A DNA stretch of 5,525 nucleotides from Acidimicrobiales bacterium (GTDB lineage: Bacteria > Actinomycetota > Acidimicrobiia > Acidimicrobiales > Palsa-688): NCBI GenBank assembly GCA_030039575.1, contig JASHVH010000370.1:1-5525 (forward strand), in the 5' to 3' direction. Position 1 is the stretch's first letter; each line of letters begins with the position of its first letter. The notes beneath the pieces were generated by a model. It was not told the DNA's origin. It saw only the letters and a program-made list of their open reading frames with translations, and did no database searches. This document shows positions 3,698-5,525 of this stretch, piece after piece. The translations under genes and the position numbers were made by a program.

Positions 3698-5005
3698 ATG
3701 AGCCAAGGCGGTTTCACCAAGGGCCTGAGCCGGCCCGCCCGCCCCGGCGTCGACGACCTCGATTGGTTCGAGGCCCTCCGCCCACCTCTGCCCTTTGTGC
3801 TCGACCTGACCGGGCTGGCCGCAGAAGTGGCGACCACGGCCGGGCAACGGCTGAAGGGCGGGGAGCGAGTGGCGGTAGGCGTTGGTAGCCGTGGGATCGC
3901 CCGGATCTCCGACGTCGTCGCCGTTGTCGTGCGGGCGCTCCGTGGTTCGGGGACTGTCCCGGTGCTCGTCCCTGCCATGGGCTCCCACGGGGGCGCGACC
4001 AGTGCCGGGCAGGTGGAGGTCCTGGCGGAACTGGGCGTAGTGGCCGATGAGCTTGGCGTCACGGTCGATGCGTCAATGGACGTCGAGAAGGTCGGGGAGC
4101 TGGCCAGTGGCCGGCCGGTCTACGTCAGCAAAGCGGCGCTGAGATGTGACGCGGTCGTACCCATAAATCGCGTCAAGCCCCACACCGATTTCCGCGCCCC
4201 GGTGGAAAGCGGCCTCACGAAGATGTTGACGATCGGGCTGGGCAAGGAGCGCGGCGCGTCCAGCCTGCACAGCGCCGGCTTCGGGGCCTTCGCCGGAGTA
4301 TTGCCCGAAGCGCTGGAAATCGTGTTGCGGGCTGTCAATGTGCCCTTTGGCGTGGCCCTCACTGAAGACGCGTGGCACCGCCTCTATTCGGCCGAGGTCG
4401 TCGCCGGTGACGAGATCCTCGAGCGTGACGAGGCGCTCCTGAAAGAGGCGTGGGAGCACTTCGGCCGCTTGCCGTTCGAAGAGGTGGACGTGTTGGTCCT
4501 GAAGGAGATGGGAAAGACCGTCTCGGGGGCCGGGATGGACCCCAACGTGACTGGTCGCTTCCCGGGCGACCCGCTTCCCGCCCCCACGGCTGTTGCCCGT
4601 CTGGCCGTGCTCGACCTGAGGGAGGACTCCGGAGGCAACGCCCAGGGCGTCGGCGCCGCAGATGTCGTGACCGAGCGGCTGCGGGCCAAAGTCAATTGGG
4701 GGTCGACTTACGCCAACGCCATGGCGTCCAAGACGCTGGGAGGGGCCAAGCTCCCCGTGGTGGCCCACACTGACGCCGACGCGCTCTCTCTCGCCGTTGA
4801 GTCACTGGTAGGGCGGCGCCCCGCAGAGGCCCGCATCGTCGCCATGGTGAACACGCTCGAAGTATCGCACCTGGCTATTTCCGCGCCCCTGGCTGAAATT
4901 GCCGAGGCCGCCGGGTACGAAATTGCCGTGGAGGCTGTGCGGGCCGAGTTCACCGATGAGGGGCGCCTGGTGCGCATCGGGGGTCTCGAGTTCTTTCCCG
5001 AATAA
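3698..5005 (+). CDS. LarA-like nickel-pincer cofactor-dependent isomerase family protein
   Basis: This 435-residue protein belongs to the lactate racemase (LarA / DUF2088) superfamily. The N-terminal domain holds GSHGGAT (95-101); the central part reads NRVKPHTDF (157-165), SGLTKMLTIGLGK (171-183) and SSLH (188-191). Against Lactiplantibacillus plantarum LarA, the catalytic histidines 108 and 174, cofactor-linking lysine 184 and nickel-binding histidine 200 correspond to H97, H162, K175 and H191 here; the 16-residue gap between the last two is identical. A second conserved block, EMGKTVSGAGMDPNVTGR (270-287), is seen in many LarA homologues of uncharacterised function. The protein should therefore carry the nickel pincer nucleotide and racemise or epimerise a 2-hydroxy acid by hydride transfer; the substrate is unknown and need not be lactate. 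No larB, larC or larE is in the window, so cofactor supply must come from elsewhere. No signal peptide is seen. It appears to be a single-gene transcript, leaderless, convergent with the next gene. Family membership firm, reaction inferred. Confidence 0.88.
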   Translation: MSQGGFTKGLSRPARPGVDDLDWFEALRPPLPFVLDLTGLAAEVATTAGQRLKGGERVAVGVGSRGIARISDVVAVVVRALRGSGTVPVLVPAMGSHGGATSAGQVEVLAELGVVADELGVTVDASMDVEKVGELASGRPVYVSKAALRCDAVVPINRVKPHTDFRAPVESGLTKMLTIGLGKERGASSLHSAGFGAFAGVLPEALEIVLRAVNVPFGVALTEDAWHRLYSAEVVAGDEILERDEALLKEAWEHFGRLPFEEVDVLVLKEMGKTVSGAGMDPNVTGRFPGDPLPAPTAVARLAVLDLREDSGGNAQGVGAADVVTERLRAKVNWGSTYANAMASKTLGGAKLPVVAHTDADALSLAVESLVGRRPAEARIVAMVNTLEVSHLAISAPLAEIAEAAGYEIAVEAVRAEFTDEGRLVRIGGLEFFPE

Positions 5006-5027
5006 AGGCCCGGCGGCCCGGAACTGA

Positions 5028-5039
5028 TCTACGCGTAGA
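5028..5039. repeat. Perfect 12-bp palindrome TCTACGCGTAGA
   Basis: A fully self-complementary 12-mer sits in the 67-base gap between two convergent genes. With no loop it is a poor RNA hairpin and looks more like a protein-binding site, or chance. Nothing else in the window resembles it. Confidence 0.5.
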
Positions 5040-5041
5040 AG

Positions 5042-5068
5042 GGAGTGGCTCCGGGGCTCCTAATTTTT
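5042..5068 (+). terminator. Probable intrinsic terminator of the LarA-like gene
   Basis: GGAG (5042-5045) can pair with CTCC at 5057-5060, or more tightly with CTCC at 5049-5052, and is followed by TAATTTTT ending at 5068. The stem is short but the T-run is the clearest in the window and sits about 60 bases after the stop codon. It serves the plus strand; the minus-strand gene has no matching T-run here. Confidence 0.4.
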
Positions 5069-5072
5069 CGAC

Positions 5073-5525
5073 CTAGGCACGCACAAAGCGCGCCCTTGCC
5101 TCGCCGAGCCCGTCATTGACCACCCTGACGTCGACGTCCTCCGTCACCCAGTGAGGGGGGACCACGGAACCGAGAAGTACGATATCGCCGGCCAGCAAAG
5201 GTGTCCCCCAAAGGACACAGCTGTTGGCCAGCCAGGTCAACGCCGCCAGGGGGTCGCCCATGACTTCTTCGCCCGCGCCGCTGCCGGCCTGTTGGTCGTT
5301 CACGAACATGGTGGCCTTGGTATTGCGCAGGTTCTGCGGGTCGAACTCCTCCACCTCCGGCCCGAGGACGCAACTGTGGTGAAAAAAGTCATCCGCTATG
5401 AGCGTTGGCCCGCCTAGTGCGGAGTAATCCAGGTACCGGTCTTCGACGACCTCGATGGCGGCCATGGAGGCGGCCACGGCGCCGGCTACCTCGCTCTGCT
5501 CGTAGCGCGCAGCCCGACCGGGCAT
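5073..5525 (-). CDS. 2-keto-4-pentenoate hydratase (MhpD)-family protein, partial (N-terminus outside window)
   Basis: The frame enters from the right edge and ends at a TAG at 5073-5075, giving 150 residues, the C-terminal 55-60% of a family normally near 260 residues. AAIEVVEDRYLDY (22-34), IADDFFHHSCVLG (43-55), GDPLAALTWLAN (90-101) and AGDIVLLGS (112-120) are in the order and spacing of the MhpD / HpcG / 4-oxalocrotonate decarboxylase group of the fumarylacetoacetate hydrolase superfamily. Family members hydrate 2-hydroxypentadienoates or decarboxylate 4-oxalocrotonate in aromatic-compound meta-cleavage using Mg2+ or Mn2+. E25 probably matches the third metal-binding glutamate; the first two, in an ExE motif, would lie outside the window. 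The ATG at the very edge is probably internal, because PGR...YEQSEV usually follows the ExE region. FFHHS at 47-51 differs from the more usual small or Asn-containing stretch. Hydratase and decarboxylase cannot be separated here. Confidence 0.82.
   Translation of the reverse strand: MPGRAARYEQSEVAGAVAASMAAIEVVEDRYLDYSALGGPTLIADDFFHHSCVLGPEVEEFDPQNLRNTKATMFVNDQQAGSGAGEEVMGDPLAALTWLANSCVLWGTPLLAGDIVLLGSVVPPHWVTEDVDVRVVNDGLGEARARFVRA

Noticed and set aside
2625..3701. Long plus-strand open frame of 358 codons overlapping the permease
   Set aside because: It is a shadow frame: Arg/Pro/Gly-rich with no recognisable domain, while the permease frame has an RBS, six membrane segments and family motifs.
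4073..4768. 231-codon minus-strand frame antisense to the LarA-like gene
   Set aside because: No recognisable motif; the plus strand carries conserved catalytic residues in the correct order.
5073..5525. A complete 150-residue gene starting at the edge ATG
   Set aside because: The family is normally about 260 residues and the metal-binding ExE segment is missing, so the ATG at 5523-5525 is most likely internal.
3698..5525. A joint catabolic operon of the LarA-like and MhpD-like genes
   Set aside because: The genes converge tail to tail with a probable terminator between them, so they are not co-transcribed; a shared pathway is not shown.

Overview
The DNA is GC-rich (roughly two thirds G+C by eye) with strong GC bias at third codon positions. 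It uses GTG starts, and at two genes a TANNNT -10 box sits 6 bases upstream of the start codon, which is the usual actinobacterial leaderless layout. The protein families (DrrA/DrrB-type ABC exporter, TetR_C_1-type regulator) also point to Actinobacteria. I cannot assign a genus.

Layout from left to right. (1) Positions 1-485, minus strand: the N-terminal part of a MOSC-domain protein, cut by the window edge. (2) Positions 486-643: a structured non-coding stretch with three tandem 26-bp repeats, several hairpins and a short AT-rich 8-bp repeat. (3) Positions 644-1402, minus strand: a TetR-family repressor. (4) Positions 1403-1696: a divergent control region with a near-consensus sigma-70-type promoter for the exporter, a leaderless promoter for the repressor, and three related 11-bp palindromes that look like repressor operators. 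(5) Positions 1697-3504, plus strand: a two-gene drug-exporter operon, an ATPase followed by a six-segment membrane permease. (6) Positions 3505-3697: intergenic DNA with a direct repeat and a probable leaderless promoter. (7) Positions 3698-5005, plus strand: a LarA-like protein with all the nickel-pincer residues. (8) Positions 5006-5072: a short convergent gap with a palindrome and a probable terminator. (9) Positions 5073-5525, minus strand: the C-terminal part of a 2-keto-4-pentenoate hydratase (MhpD)-family protein.

The best-supported functional unit is the tetR / ABC-exporter pair: a ligand-sensing repressor probably controls both itself and a divergent efflux operon through sites in the shared intergenic region. 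The LarA homologue and the MhpD-family gene are convergent, so they are separate transcription units, and the sequence does not show that they share a pathway. The MOSC gene follows tetR on the same strand, but the structured gap makes an operon unlikely.

I did not find a clear new multi-gene system. The items most worth following up are the operator architecture at 1424-1605, the tandem repeats at 530-607 (possibly the relic of a transposon end), and the LarA homologue of unknown substrate, which has no cofactor-biosynthesis genes beside it here.
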